Positions 9,254-17,731 are shown, numbered from the stretch's first letter. The stretch: DNA of 64,000 nt from Allobosea sp. BK604 (GCF_004341515.1 NZ_SLZF01000003.1:620001-684000); one strand, 5' to 3'. Numbers and translations: made by a program. The notes: generated by a model not told the origin, from the letters alone.

Positions 9254-10516
9254 CTACTTGTAGACGCCCCTGCGGGTCAGGAACTCCTCCGCCTCCTTCG
9301 CCCCGACATCGAGCGCCTCCTTGACCGGCATCTCGCCGGTGACGGCCTGCAGGATGCGGCGGGTGACGGTCTCGCTGACTTCCTTGAACTCGGCGAATTT
9401 CGGGAAGGTCGCGCCCTTCTCCAGCGCCGGTACCAGCACGCTGTAATAGCGGAAGCGCTGGCGCAGCTCCGGATCCTCCAGCACCGAGACGCGCGTCGGG
9501 CAGGCCAGGCTCGCGCCCTCGCGCTGGTTGGCCGGCGAGAGCGTCGCGGCGAGCAGGCGGAACAGCGTGTCCTTGTTGCGCGAGGAGAATTTTGAGATCG
9601 CGAACGTGTCGGCGACGACGACCTGCCCGCCACGTGGCGGCGGCGCCCAGCTGATCTTGCCGATCACCTTCGACTGGTCCGGCCGGTCCATCGCGGCGGT
9701 GCGGGTGAGCCATTGCATGCCCATCGCCGCCGCGCCCTGCTGGAAAAGGATGGTCGACTCGTCATTGCCATTGGCGGTGTAGCCGCGCGGCGCGAAGCGC
9801 GTCAGCGACTTCATCGTCTCGATCGCGGCGACGCCCTTCGTGCTGTTGAAGACCGGCTTCTTGTTGGCGTCGAACCAACCGTCGCCGAGCGCATTCAGGT
9901 ACCAGTGCCCCTCGTTGAGCACGCCGTCGCCCTTCAGCGTCATCACCGTGCCGGCGACCGATGGCGAGTTCAGCGCACCGGCCGCGGCGATATACTCCTC
10001 GAAGGAGGTCGGCGGCTTCAGCCCCTTGCCCTCGAACAGATCCTGCCGGTAGGCCATGAGCTGGGTGTTGGTCAGCACAGGCAGACCGTAGACCTTGCCG
10101 CCGAACGAGGCCGAGCTCATCGCCGTCTTGGCGAAATCGTCGAGCTTGTACTCGTCCCTGTACTTGGCGATGTATTCGTCGAGCGGCTCGAGCCAGCCAT
10201 TCTGCGCGAAATTCGCAATGGTCAGGTCGTTGCCGAGCATGATGTCGATCGAGTCGGCGCCCGAGGACAGCGTGATCGTCTGCAATTCCTTCAGCGGCGC
10301 GTTCGGCATAAGGTCGGCTGTGACCTTCACATTCGGCAGCGCCGCCTGCAGCTTCTTCACGTAGAATTCCAGCGCGGGATAGCGCTCGCCGACGAAGCGG
10401 ACATTCATCTCCTGCGCCCGCGCGCCGAAGCCGTAAGTCGTCACAGCGGCGGCTCCGCCTGCCGCCAGGACCGCCCGCCGCGACAGGCCGGTCTTCACTC
10501 CCTGATGCTCAGCCAT
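9254..10516 (-). CDS. Tat-exported sugar-type ABC extracellular solute-binding protein
   Basis: 420-residue periplasmic binding protein of the CUT1 (family 1, MalE/UgpB-like) fold. The N-terminus has a twin-arginine-type signal (LSRRAVLAAGG) with a likely cut after GARAQ at residue ~35. Characteristic segments include SGADSIDIMLGNDLTIANF and YGLPVLTNTQLMAYRQDLFE. It is the first gene of the leftward operon, with the regulator reading away from it across 323 bp. The ligand is probably a carbohydrate, inferred from the kinase and SIS partners. Confidence 0.88.
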   Translation of the reverse strand: MAEHQGVKTGLSRRAVLAAGGAAAVTTYGFGARAQEMNVRFVGERYPALEFYVKKLQAALPNVKVTADLMPNAPLKELQTITLSSGADSIDIMLGNDLTIANFAQNGWLEPLDEYIAKYRDEYKLDDFAKTAMSSASFGGKVYGLPVLTNTQLMAYRQDLFEGKGLKPPTSFEEYIAAAGALNSPSVAGTVMTLKGDGVLNEGHWYLNALGDGWFDANKKPVFNSTKGVAAIETMKSLTRFAPRGYTANGNDESTILFQQGAAAMGMQWLTRTAAMDRPDQSKVIGKISWAPPPRGGQVVVADTFAISKFSSRNKDTLFRLLAATLSPANQREGASLACPTRVSVLEDPELRQRFRYYSVLVPALEKGATFPKFAEFKEVSETVTRRILQAVTGEMPVKEALDVGAKEAEEFLTRRGVYK

Positions 10517-10556
10517 GATCTGATCCCCTCTCGGATATCGGGTGAATTTTGCATCC

Positions 10557-10587
10557 CCGATTTATTCCATTAAAGTGATTTAATCGG
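10557..10587. promoter_or_regulatory. Candidate ROK-repressor operator
   Basis: An imperfect inverted repeat with outer arms CCGATTtA and TttAATCGG around an AT-rich centre (TTCCATTAAAGTGA). It lies 41-71 nt upstream of the binding-protein start in otherwise GC-rich DNA. Known ROK regulators such as NagC and Mlc bind AT-rich palindromes of about this length. Assignment to the adjacent ROK regulator is inference. Confidence 0.45.
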
Positions 10588-10711
10588 ACCCGGGGCTGCT
10601 TGGCAAGCTCCGTCTCGGCGCGAGCGCGGCCCTCGGCCCCAGCGGACATCAAAATGCTTATCCGGCATAGTTCCCTTGGGTTAGATGACGGCAACGTCCG
10701 TAAGCTGTACT

Positions 10712-10760
10712 AGCGCATTGGCCCGAAAAACGGATCGCGGCTTTCGGAAAAAGCCGATGT
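10712..10760 (-). repeat. Palindromic intergenic repeat, copy 1 of the 'gcatcggctttc' family
   Basis: Read on the minus strand, it matches the element at 16779-16827 over about 49 bases (both run catcggcttt..tccgaaa..ccg..tttttcgggcc..atgcgct). The end arms are inverted, so each copy can fold into a hairpin. Such RIME-like elements are common between genes in Rhizobiales. Confidence 0.7.
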
Positions 10761-10839
10761 GAAACAACGAGCTAGATCATAGACCCGGATACGGTATCTG
10801 GTCCGGTGATCTGGTCGCAGCGGGTGAGGCAGGGATGGG

Positions 10840-12051
10840 ATGAAGCTGCTCGGCGCCAATATGGACCACGCGAAACGGTTCAACCGCCGGGTCGTGCTCG
10901 AGACCATCCGCCTGCAAGCGCCGCTTTCGCGCGCCGAGATCACCCGCGCCACCGGCCTGGCGCCGCAGACCATTTCCAACATCATCGCCGAGCTGAGCGA
11001 GGCCGGGCTCGTCCGCAACGTCAACCGGCGCAGCGGGGCACGTGGCCAGCCGGCGGTCGAGCTCGACCTCAATCCCGATGGCGGCTTCACCTTCGGCATA
11101 TCCTTCAGCCATGGCGTGCTGCTCGTCATCCTCACCGACGTCGCCGGCACGGTGCGCGACCGGGTCAAGCTCGAGCTGCCCTCGGGTGCGCCCGAGGCGG
11201 TCCTCGACGAGATCGCACGGACGACCGCCGAGATGCTGACCCGGCAGAACGTGGCCCGGCGCCGGGTCTGGGGCGTCGGCCTCGTCATCCCCGCGATCCT
11301 GGAGGATGACCGCCTCGTTGCGCTCGGCGAGACCACGCTGCCCGGCTGGAAAGACCTGCCGCTGCGCCAATCACTCCAGAACAAGCTCGAGCTGCCGGTC
11401 CTGCTCGAGAATGACGCGACCGCGGCCGCGATCGGCGAGCGGCTCTACGGCGCCGGCAAGTCGCTGACCGATTTCGCTTATATCTATGTCGGCGCGGGCA
11501 TTGGCGGCGGGCTTTTCCTGCGCGGCCAGCCCTATCGCGGCGGCTATGGCAAGTCCGGCGAGATCGGCCATCTCGTCGTCGACACCGGCGGCCGGCCCTG
11601 TCCCTGTGGCAATCGCGGCTGCCTCGAGCGCTATGCCTCGGTCGCGCTGGCGCTAAGGGCGCTCGACGAGGGCCGCGGAGACGCGATCCGCCATGATGAT
11701 CTCGACCGGATATCGCGCGCCCTCGCCGATGGCGATCCTCGCCTCTCCGTCTGGCTCGACGAAGCGGCAGCGAGCCTGCGCCAGGCCATCGTCATGATCG
11801 AGAACATGCTCGATCCGCAGGCGGTCGTGCTCGGCGGCGTCCTGCCCCAGCCGGTGCTCGCCGCGCTGATCAAGCGCATCCTGCCGCTGCCGCGCAGTGT
11901 CAGCTCGAACAATGCCGAAATCCCTCGGATCATCGCGGCCGAGATGGGCCCGGATACGCCGGCGCTGGGCGCCGCGACCCTGCCGATCTTCGATGGCATG
12001 AGCCCGGAGCTTTCGCTCCTCTTCAAGCAGGACGTTGTCGAGCCGCTTTAG
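10840..12051 (+). CDS. ROK-family transcriptional regulator (NagC/XylR type)
   Basis: 403 residues. An N-terminal winged helix (residues ~15-70; SRAEITRATGLAPQTISNII is the helix-turn-helix) is followed by a ROK sugar-binding domain. The intact zinc motif CPCGNRGCLE sits around residue 255, preceded by GEIGHLVVDTGG. The ATP-site motif GAGIGGGLFLRG is present, but the protein has the regulator architecture. ATG 10840 was taken; ATG 10861 is an alternative. It is divergent from the sugar ABC operon and probably represses it until the sugar or sugar phosphate binds. Confidence 0.88.
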   Translation: MKLLGANMDHAKRFNRRVVLETIRLQAPLSRAEITRATGLAPQTISNIIAELSEAGLVRNVNRRSGARGQPAVELDLNPDGGFTFGISFSHGVLLVILTDVAGTVRDRVKLELPSGAPEAVLDEIARTTAEMLTRQNVARRRVWGVGLVIPAILEDDRLVALGETTLPGWKDLPLRQSLQNKLELPVLLENDATAAAIGERLYGAGKSLTDFAYIYVGAGIGGGLFLRGQPYRGGYGKSGEIGHLVVDTGGRPCPCGNRGCLERYASVALALRALDEGRGDAIRHDDLDRISRALADGDPRLSVWLDEAAASLRQAIVMIENMLDPQAVVLGGVLPQPVLAALIKRILPLPRSVSSNNAEIPRIIAAEMGPDTPALGAATLPIFDGMSPELSLLFKQDVVEPL

Positions 12052-12076
12052 GATCGGTCCTCTTGGAGTACAGGCC

Positions 12077-12715
12077 CTAGTCCGCCGCTGCGAAATGCGC
12101 CATCTGATCGGCATGAGCCTTTACGAAGGCCGGCCGCGCCGTGGCGCGCGCGACATAGTCGCGGCAGGCGGGATAATCGGTCAGGCCCTCGAAGCGATCG
12201 ACGAGGCGCAGCACATCCGCCATCAGGATGTCGGCAATCGAGAAAGTCCCGGCAAGCCATTCGCGGGCAACAAGGACCGTCTCCATATGCTTCAGACGGG
12301 CTTCGAGGAAGCCATCGAAAAAAGCCCGCATTGGCGTTTCGTCAGTGTCCCCCGAGAACTTGAAGAAAGACCAGGGCTGGCTCGCGGCTTCGACCGAAGC
12401 CAGCGCCGCGAACAGCCATTCCCTGGCGACGCTGCGATCGCGCGGATCGGCGGGCATCAGCGCGTCGCTGCGCTCGCCCAGATGAAGCAGGATCGCGCCG
12501 CTCTCGAAGATCGAGATGTCGCCATCCGTCAGCCAAGGCACCTGGCCAAAGGGCTGGTGCGAGAAATGCTCGGCATTCCGCGCGGTGAATGGCGTGCTCT
12601 CGACACGATAGGCCAGCCCGGCCTCTTCCAGCGCCCAGCGCACCCTTATATCGCGCACATGGCCGCGCGGCATCTCGGGGACCCAATCGAAGGTCGTCAG
12701 GATCAGGTCGGTCAT
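12077..12715 (-). CDS. Glutathione S-transferase family protein
   Basis: 212 residues: a thioredoxin-like N-terminal domain (residues ~1-85, with the glutathione-binding turn FGQVPWLTDGDISIFESGAI) and an all-helical C-terminal domain ending in FSIADILMADVLRLVDRFEG, the conserved GST N-capping region. Cytoplasmic; it probably conjugates or isomerises electrophiles using glutathione. Its ATG overlaps the SRPBCC stop codon (ATGA), making it the third gene of an ArsR-SRPBCC-GST operon. Confidence 0.88.
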   Translation of the reverse strand: MTDLILTTFDWVPEMPRGHVRDIRVRWALEEAGLAYRVESTPFTARNAEHFSHQPFGQVPWLTDGDISIFESGAILLHLGERSDALMPADPRDRSVAREWLFAALASVEAASQPWSFFKFSGDTDETPMRAFFDGFLEARLKHMETVLVAREWLAGTFSIADILMADVLRLVDRFEGLTDYPACRDYVARATARPAFVKAHADQMAHFAAAD

Positions 12716-13152
12716 TCGGCATCTCCAAGGAAAATCGGCAGCTTGTCGAGCAGGCCCGCCCAGCCTTGCTCGTGACTCTTGCGTGCGTCTTCGTCGGGAA
12801 GATGCTCGTGGGTCAGCGTCAGCCTCGTGCCGCCCTCGATCGGCTCGAGCAGGAACGTGACCAGGGATTCCCGCTCCGGCATTCCCGGCCATTCCCAGGT
12901 GAAGACGAGCTTCTTCTCGGGAATCACCTCCCGATAGATCCCAGTGGGATTGTGCTCCTCGCCGTTCAGCAGACGGAAGACGACGCTGAATCGGCCTCCC
13001 GGCCGCACATCCGCCTCGGCTTTCAGCGTCGGCCCTGCGTCGGGGCCCCACCACTGCATCATCTGTTCGGGCTGCGTGATCGCCGCGTAGATCCTGGCCG
13101 GGGAGGCCTTGATCCGGCGCACGATGGTCACGCTCGGCAGGGTATCGGTCAT
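12712..13152 (-). CDS. SRPBCC/AHSA1-domain protein
   Basis: 146-residue START-like (activator of Hsp90 ATPase 1-like) ligand-binding domain. Typical elements are RRIKASPARIYAAITQPEQM, then WWGPDAG, PGGRFSV and a C-terminal amphipathic helix (HEQGWAGLLDKL). I chose ATG 13152 because it overlaps the ArsR stop (ATGA) and begins the domain; the frame extends to 13230 without a better start. Such genes are very commonly paired with an ArsR regulator. Ligand unknown. Confidence 0.88.
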   Translation of the reverse strand: MTDTLPSVTIVRRIKASPARIYAAITQPEQMMQWWGPDAGPTLKAEADVRPGGRFSVVFRLLNGEEHNPTGIYREVIPEKKLVFTWEWPGMPERESLVTFLLEPIEGGTRLTLTHEHLPDEDARKSHEQGWAGLLDKLPIFLGDAE

Positions 13153-13487
13153 TGCTCCTCGTCCTCTTCCACCAGCGCGACGAGCCTGTCGATGCTGACC
13201 GTCCACAAACTCTCGTAGCGCCTCAGCCACTCCATCGCCTCCCGCATCGGCCCGGCCGAGAGGCTGACCGAAACCGTGCGCCCGTTCTTGGTCCGCGTGA
13301 TCAATCCCGCATCCGACAGGACATCGAGATGCTTCATCATCCCCGGAAGCTTCAGCGAAAACGGCCGGGCGAGCTCGCTCACGGAGAGACCGGGCTCGTC
13401 CTTCAGCCGCAGCAGGACATAGCGCCGGGTGGGATCGGCGAGCGCCGAGAACGTGCGGTCAATGGCCGATGCTTGATACTTCACCAT
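13149..13487 (-). CDS. ArsR-family transcriptional regulator
   Basis: 112 residues forming one winged-helix domain. DRTFSALADPTRRYVLLRL opens it, and SVSELARPFSLKLPGMMKHL is the recognition helix region. No cysteine metal site is visible, so this is the non-metal ArsR subgroup usually found before SRPBCC genes. It is the first gene of the operon with SRPBCC and GST and probably autoregulates it. The frame upstream of 13487 is non-coding shadow. Confidence 0.88.
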   Translation of the reverse strand: MVKYQASAIDRTFSALADPTRRYVLLRLKDEPGLSVSELARPFSLKLPGMMKHLDVLSDAGLITRTKNGRTVSVSLSAGPMREAMEWLRRYESLWTVSIDRLVALVEEDEEQ

Positions 13488-13610
13488 ATGGCAAAGTGTT
13501 GCCGAACGAGCCGACCGAGTCAACCGCCGGGCGCAATCTGCACCCCATCTCCCTTCCGCATGATGGCGGCTAAGGATACCCTGGCGAGCCTGGGGCTGGA
13601 GAATCTGCGC

Positions 13611-14135
13611 GTGGCCAAGCTCGTCTTCGGAATGAACCTGTCCCTGGACGGCTATGTCGACCATGAGGAATTTGCGCCCGGTCCCGCGCTCTTCCGTCAC
13701 TGGATAGAGCATGTGCGCGGCCTGACCGGCAGCGTGTACGGCCGTCGCATGTACGAGATCATGAGCTATTTTGACGAAGACCATCCCGAATGGACCCCGG
13801 AGCTGCACGAATTCGCGGCGGCGTGGCGGAACCAGCCGAAATGGGTCGTTTCGCGCTCGCTGAATTCGGTCGGCCCCAACGCCACGCTCATCGCGGATGA
13901 TGTCGAGGCGGCGATAGGCGGGCTGAAGCGTGAGCTGGCAGGCGAGATTTCGGTTTCCGGACCCGAGTTGGCGCAAAACCTGACCGGCCTCATCGATGAG
14001 TATCGGCTTTACTTGCATCCCGTCGTGCTTGGCCGCGGCAAGCCATTCTTCGCCGGTCCCCGGCCGCGGCTCCGCCTCGTGGCCAGCGATCTAATGGACG
14101 AGGACACGATGAGATTGACCTACGTTCCCGCCTGA
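13611..14135 (+). CDS. RibD C-terminal/dihydrofolate-reductase-like protein
   Basis: 174 residues of the RibD_C (YyaP/YwjB-like) fold: KLVFGMNLSLDGYVDH at the start, SVYGRRMYEIMSYF, then ISVSGPELAQNLTGLIDEYR and HPVVLGRGKPFFAG at the end. These are NADPH-dependent reductases of unknown physiological substrate. I prefer the GTG start at 13611, with GGAGAA 7 nt upstream and immediate entry into the domain, over ATG 13560, which adds 17 unconserved residues. Divergent from the ArsR operon. Confidence 0.82.
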   Translation: MAKLVFGMNLSLDGYVDHEEFAPGPALFRHWIEHVRGLTGSVYGRRMYEIMSYFDEDHPEWTPELHEFAAAWRNQPKWVVSRSLNSVGPNATLIADDVEAAIGGLKRELAGEISVSGPELAQNLTGLIDEYRLYLHPVVLGRGKPFFAGPRPRLRLVASDLMDEDTMRLTYVPA

Positions 14136-14237
14136 TCACGCGGCTCGCCCGGATTTACCGCAGTTCGCAAAGGCGCTGTAGCGGTGGATCGGCAGGCCGG
14201 TCCAAAATAGGCTGATCGTGCGGGTTGGAGGCGTGTC

Positions 14238-14550
14238 ATGGCTGACATTCATCCGGTCTACGAGGCGCATCGCGGTTCGATGGAAGCCGCCATGCGCCAG
14301 CGCCTCGACCTTGCCGAGGCGGCCTTGCGCGAACGCGCGCAGCTCTCCGATATCGATGCGATCAAGCAGGAGGTGATGGACGAGTTCGAGATCGTGCTCG
14401 CCCAGATGCCCTATCTCGGCGGCGCGCGGCGTCCATCTGGAGCGGACACAGACCCCTGCCCGCGGTGCGAGCCACTGCCAATTCCGGTTCGCGCAGATCG
14501 GGCCGGAATGGGCCCGCTGGGGTCTGCCCGAGGGCGACCGGAGAATCTGA
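14238..14550 (+). pseudogene. Remnant of an L-2-amino-thiazoline-4-carboxylate (ATC) hydrolase-family gene
   Basis: The frame from ATG 14238 begins like an ATC-hydrolase (PF14196-type) N-terminus (HPVYEAHRGSMEAAMRQRL, ending QMPYLGG). Instead of the usual ~100-residue middle part it runs into unrelated sequence. The +1 frame from about 14431 reads RTQTPARGASHCQFRFAQ, the family's C-terminal signature, and stops at 14550. The gene therefore has both an internal deletion and a frame change near 14418-14431. The nominal 109-codon ORF (14238-14567) is not expected to make a functional protein. Family assignment is from memory of the motifs. Confidence 0.6.
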
Positions 14551-14906
14551 TCGTCCAGGCCTCGTAGAGCGCTAGCGCGCGGCTCCCTGCCCCACGGTGC
14601 AACCGTATAGTTCAAGCCGCGAACAGCCGGCGGACATGAATGTCACAGCCAATGATGAACAGTCGAGTTTGGCGTGAGATGGCAAGACTCGTCTCCGTGT
14701 TGGCGCGAAACGGCTAGCTGAAAACTGCGATCACCGATGCGGCCGCTCGGAAATATTCGGGCGGGCAGTCTATTCGTGGCCGCAGGAAGAACTCGAAGTG
14801 CGGGGCATTTTGGACGCTCAGAACTCTCGCGCCACAGAGGCGGGCGATACCGGCACCGCCGGCGCGCGTAGCTGAAGTTTCACTATTGGAGCATTTGGAG
14901 AACAGC
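14551..14906. other. Gene-free stretch before the porin gene
   Basis: About 356 bp with no convincing coding region on either strand. A minus-strand open frame at 14714-14929 has no recognisable motif. The segment is less GC-rich than its surroundings and presumably carries the promoter and 5' leader of the porin gene; no specific site could be supported. Confidence 0.5.
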
Positions 14907-15635
14907 ATGCGTATAACACTCGTATCCACGGCCGTCCTGGCGACGTTCCTGGCGACGTCGACCTACGCGGCCGACCTGCCGTCCCGTAAGGCCCCTCCTC
15001 CCATGGTCTACGCTCCTGCGTTCACCTGGACCGGCTTCTATGTCGGTCTCAATGCCGGCGTGGGCTGGGCGGGCTCGCGGGACGTCGTCGTCTCCGGCCC
15101 GACGGCCGCCTCATCCGGTGTCCTGTCCGGCGGCGGCAGCGACGGCACCTTCGTCGGCGGCGGTCAGATCGGCTATAACTGGCAGTCCGGCTCGATCGTC
15201 TACGGTCTCGAGACCGACATCCAGTATGTTGCCATGAACGGCGGCGTCTCCTGGGGTCCCTATAGCTGGTGGGCGAGGGGCGAGGATGACGGCGGCTATT
15301 TCGGCACCGTCCGCGCCCGCATCGGCTACGCCATCGACCGGACCTTGCTCTACGTCACCGGCGGTCTCGCCTATGGCGGCTTGAACAGCAATCCGCTGAC
15401 CGGCAACAACACCAGCAATGTCGGCTGGACCATCGGTGGCGGCGTCGAATATGCCATCACCAACAACTGGACGGTGAAGGTCGAAGGTCTCTACGTCGAC
15501 AACAGCGAGGGACGTAAGAACCGTTTCTTTGTCAACGGCCCGGGCGGCGTGCTTCCCGCCGGAACCTATACTGCGACCACGGATAGCAGCAGCGGCGGCG
15601 GCGTCCTTCGCGCCGGCGTGAACTACAAGTTCTGA
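14907..15635 (+). CDS. Outer-membrane beta-barrel protein, Omp25/Omp31-like porin family
   Basis: 242 residues. A signal peptide is visible (MRITLVSTAVLATFLATSTY, cut after AADL-type AxA near residue 22), then the proline-rich linker RKAPPPMVYAPAFTWTGFYVG that opens nearly all Rhizobiales Omp25/Omp31-like proteins. The rest is glycine/aromatic-rich beta-barrel sequence ending in GVNYKF, whose terminal Phe is the BAM recognition signal. ATG 14907 has GGAG 6 nt upstream; an in-frame TTG at 14886 is less likely. Followed by a strong hairpin. Confidence 0.88.
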   Translation: MRITLVSTAVLATFLATSTYAADLPSRKAPPPMVYAPAFTWTGFYVGLNAGVGWAGSRDVVVSGPTAASSGVLSGGGSDGTFVGGGQIGYNWQSGSIVYGLETDIQYVAMNGGVSWGPYSWWARGEDDGGYFGTVRARIGYAIDRTLLYVTGGLAYGGLNSNPLTGNNTSNVGWTIGGGVEYAITNNWTVKVEGLYVDNSEGRKNRFFVNGPGGVLPAGTYTATTDSSSGGGVLRAGVNYKF

Positions 15636-15656
15636 ACGGGAACTTGAGCCTGTGAA

Positions 15657-15681
15657 CAGCCCGGCGCCATGCGCCGGGCTG
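15657..15681 (+). terminator. Hairpin terminator after the porin gene
   Basis: A perfect 11-bp stem (cagcccggcgc / gcgccgggctg) around a 3-nt CAT loop, 22 nt after the stop. The following sequence is not T-rich, so termination may be only partial or the stem may stabilise the 3' end of an abundant porin mRNA. Confidence 0.65.
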
Positions 15682-15891
15682 CCTCCGTTCGTTCCGGCGG
15701 GTGCATACGTTCTTTCGAGTAGACGATGATTTAAACCCACTACCGAATTTCAAAAAATCGCGTCACAACCTTTTTTCACTTGTATTCGCCACTCGTGTGT
15801 TCTTAATTTTACGTACGGGGCGCGGCCGATCCCAAGCCACGAAGCCTAATTACTGACGGCAGGCGACCTGGACTCCAGACGGGGGCAAGCC

Positions 15892-16731
15892 ATGGCAACA
15901 CACCGCACGGGCTGCAGACTGGTTGGACTGAGATTCATGCTCGCTGTCGCGGCGGGTTTTTGCAGCACCTTCGCAGCCGCGCAGGAGGAACACGGAAAAA
16001 GCGTCGATGATCTGGCCAAGGCGGCGCAAAACCCCGTTGCCGACATGATCAGCCTGCCTTTCCAGAACAACTTCAACTTCAACGTCGGGCCACACAAGCA
16101 GCTGCAGAACGTTCTCAATATCCAGCCCGTTGTTCCGATTACGCTGAACTCCGAGTGGAACCTGATTACGCGCTGGATCACGCCGGTGATCGCGCAGCCG
16201 TCTTTGACAGTGAATGGCGATAGTGAGTTCGGCTTGGGGGACATCAACCCCAGCTTCTTCTTCTCACCGAAGAAGCCGACGCACGGCATCATCTGGGGCA
16301 TCGGCCCGACCTTCGTATTCCCGACCGGCACCGACAAGACACTGACTGCCGGCAAATACTCGGCCGGCCCAGCCTTCGTCGCCCTGGCCATCGAAGGTCC
16401 CTGGGTGGTCGGTGTCCTCGTGAACAACGTCTGGTCCTTCGCGGGGAAGAGCAATCGCAGCAACGTCAACGCGATGACGCTGCAGCCTTTCGTGAACTAC
16501 AACCTCCCCGGCGGCTGGTACTTGACGTCGTCTCCAATCATCACCGCCAATTGGACGGCCGGCCAGGGCGACCGCTGGACGGTGCCGATCGGCGGAGGGT
16601 TCGGGCGCGTGTTCAAGATCGGCAGTCAGCCGGTCAATGCGCAGCTCGCAGCCTATTATAACGTCGCAAAGCCCACCGGAGCCGCCGACTGGCAGCTCAG
16701 AGCCCAGGTTCAGTTCCTGTTCCCGAAGTAA
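15892..16731 (+). CDS. Neuromedin U-like/MetA-pathway-like outer-membrane protein
   Basis: 279 residues. Signal peptide of ~31 residues (hydrophobic LRFMLAVAAGFCSTFAAAQ), then LAKAAQNPVADMISLPFQN, the characteristic opening of the bacterial 'neuromedin U' family. The rest is beta-barrel-like, with alternating aromatic residues and a C-terminal LRAQVQFLFPK. It belongs to the broad phenol_MetA_deg/OMPP-like barrel group whose members are thought to be uptake pores. The upstream 256 bp is unusually AT-rich for this window. Real role unknown. Confidence 0.78.
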   Translation: MATHRTGCRLVGLRFMLAVAAGFCSTFAAAQEEHGKSVDDLAKAAQNPVADMISLPFQNNFNFNVGPHKQLQNVLNIQPVVPITLNSEWNLITRWITPVIAQPSLTVNGDSEFGLGDINPSFFFSPKKPTHGIIWGIGPTFVFPTGTDKTLTAGKYSAGPAFVALAIEGPWVVGVLVNNVWSFAGKSNRSNVNAMTLQPFVNYNLPGGWYLTSSPIITANWTAGQGDRWTVPIGGGFGRVFKIGSQPVNAQLAAYYNVAKPTGAADWQLRAQVQFLFPK

Positions 16732-16778
16732 TGGGCGACTGGCCGCTCCACAGGATCAATGATCTGGCTCCTGTTGTC

Positions 16779-16827
16779 GCATCGGCTTTCTCCGAAAACC
16801 GCAAACCACTTTTCGGGCCGATGCGCT
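16779..16827 (+). repeat. Palindromic intergenic repeat, copy 2 of the 'gcatcggctttc' family
   Basis: Arms GCATCGG and CCGATGC enclose two smaller palindromic parts. The copy at 10712-10760 lies in the opposite orientation. This one sits between converging genes (outer-membrane protein and LysR) and touches the LysR stop codon, so it could serve as a bidirectional 3' structure. Confidence 0.7.
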
Positions 16828-17731
16828 AAGCCGCAGCCTCCTCCATATGCGCGGTCTCCTGCACGATCCACTGCTCGAACGCCTTGATCAGCGGCGAATC
16901 CTGCCGCGAACGCGGATAGGCGAGGTAATAGGCGCTTCCGGTGCGCACCCTCAGCGGCAGCGGCGCCACCAGCCGGCCGGTGCGCAGGTCATCCTCGATG
17001 AAGGCGCGCTGCGCCATGACGATGCCGAGCTCGTCGATCGCCGCCTGATAGGCCAGCGCCGAGTTCTCGAATTTCAGCCCGCTATTGCCGTCGATCGTCT
17101 TGATCTGAGCGGTGCCGAGCCAGTCCGGCCAGTCCTCGCCGCGATGCATCGAACAGAGCAGCACGAAGCGGGCGAGGTCGGCCGGCTCCTGCGGCGGCGG
17201 TGCCGCCTTGAACAGGCCGGGACTGCAGACCGGCATCAGGATCTCGCCGAACAGCTTGCGGCAGATCGCACCGGGAATCGGCTTGGCTCCGGAATGGATG
17301 CAGAGATCGACATCGTCGCGATCGAACTCGACCTGCTGGTGAGAGGTGGTGATCTGCACGTCGATATGCCGGTTGAGCGCATGGAACCGCGCCAGCCGCG
17401 GCACGAACCAGCGAATCGCGAAGGTCGGCGGCAGCTTGATCCGCAAGGTGTTGTCGATCGAGCGCGTCCGCAGCCGCTGCGTCTGTGCCTCGATCTGGTC
17501 GAAGGCCGAGCGTAGCGTCGCGGCATAGGCCGCGCCCTGCGGCGTCGTCTCGATGCCGCGACGCAAACGCAGGCAAAGTCGCACGCCGAGCCAGCTTTCG
17601 AGCTGGGTGACGTGGCGGCTGACTGCTCCCTGGGTCACGGAAAGCTCCTGCGCGGCCCGCGTCAGGCTGCCGTTCCGGGCCGTGGCCTCGAACGCCCTGA
17701 GCGCGTTCAGCGGTGGAAGTTTGCGAGTCAT
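16826..17731 (-). CDS. LysR-family regulator (GcvA-like), likely controller of the LeuCD/lyase operon
   Basis: 301 residues. The N-terminal helix-turn-helix (residues ~5-65) has LNALRAFEATARNGSLTRAA followed by LSVTQGAVSRHVTQLE. The C-terminal effector domain has the GcvA-type layout (TTSHQQVEFDRDDVDLCIHS). It is divergent from the LeuC-like gene with 227 bp between the starts, the classic LysR arrangement, so it probably activates that operon in response to the imported acid or a product. Effector unknown. Confidence 0.88.
   Translation of the reverse strand: MTRKLPPLNALRAFEATARNGSLTRAAQELSVTQGAVSRHVTQLESWLGVRLCLRLRRGIETTPQGAAYAATLRSAFDQIEAQTQRLRTRSIDNTLRIKLPPTFAIRWFVPRLARFHALNRHIDVQITTSHQQVEFDRDDVDLCIHSGAKPIPGAICRKLFGEILMPVCSPGLFKAAPPPQEPADLARFVLLCSMHRGEDWPDWLGTAQIKTIDGNSGLKFENSALAYQAAIDELGIVMAQRAFIEDDLRTGRLVAPLPLRVRTGSAYYLAYPRSRQDSPLIKAFEQWIVQETAHMEEAAA

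Larger units (their letters stand above)
10517..10839. promoter_or_regulatory. Divergent intergenic region between sugar ABC operon and ROK regulator
   Basis: 323 bp without a gene. It holds an AT-rich imperfect palindrome (10557-10587) near the binding-protein start and a palindromic repeat element (10712-10760) nearer the regulator. Promoters for both directions are expected here, but I could not pick -35/-10 pairs with confidence. Confidence 0.6.

Noticed and set aside
14714..14929. Minus-strand open frame of 71 codons upstream of the porin gene
   Set aside because: No ribosome site, no recognisable motif, and it overlaps the porin start antisense.
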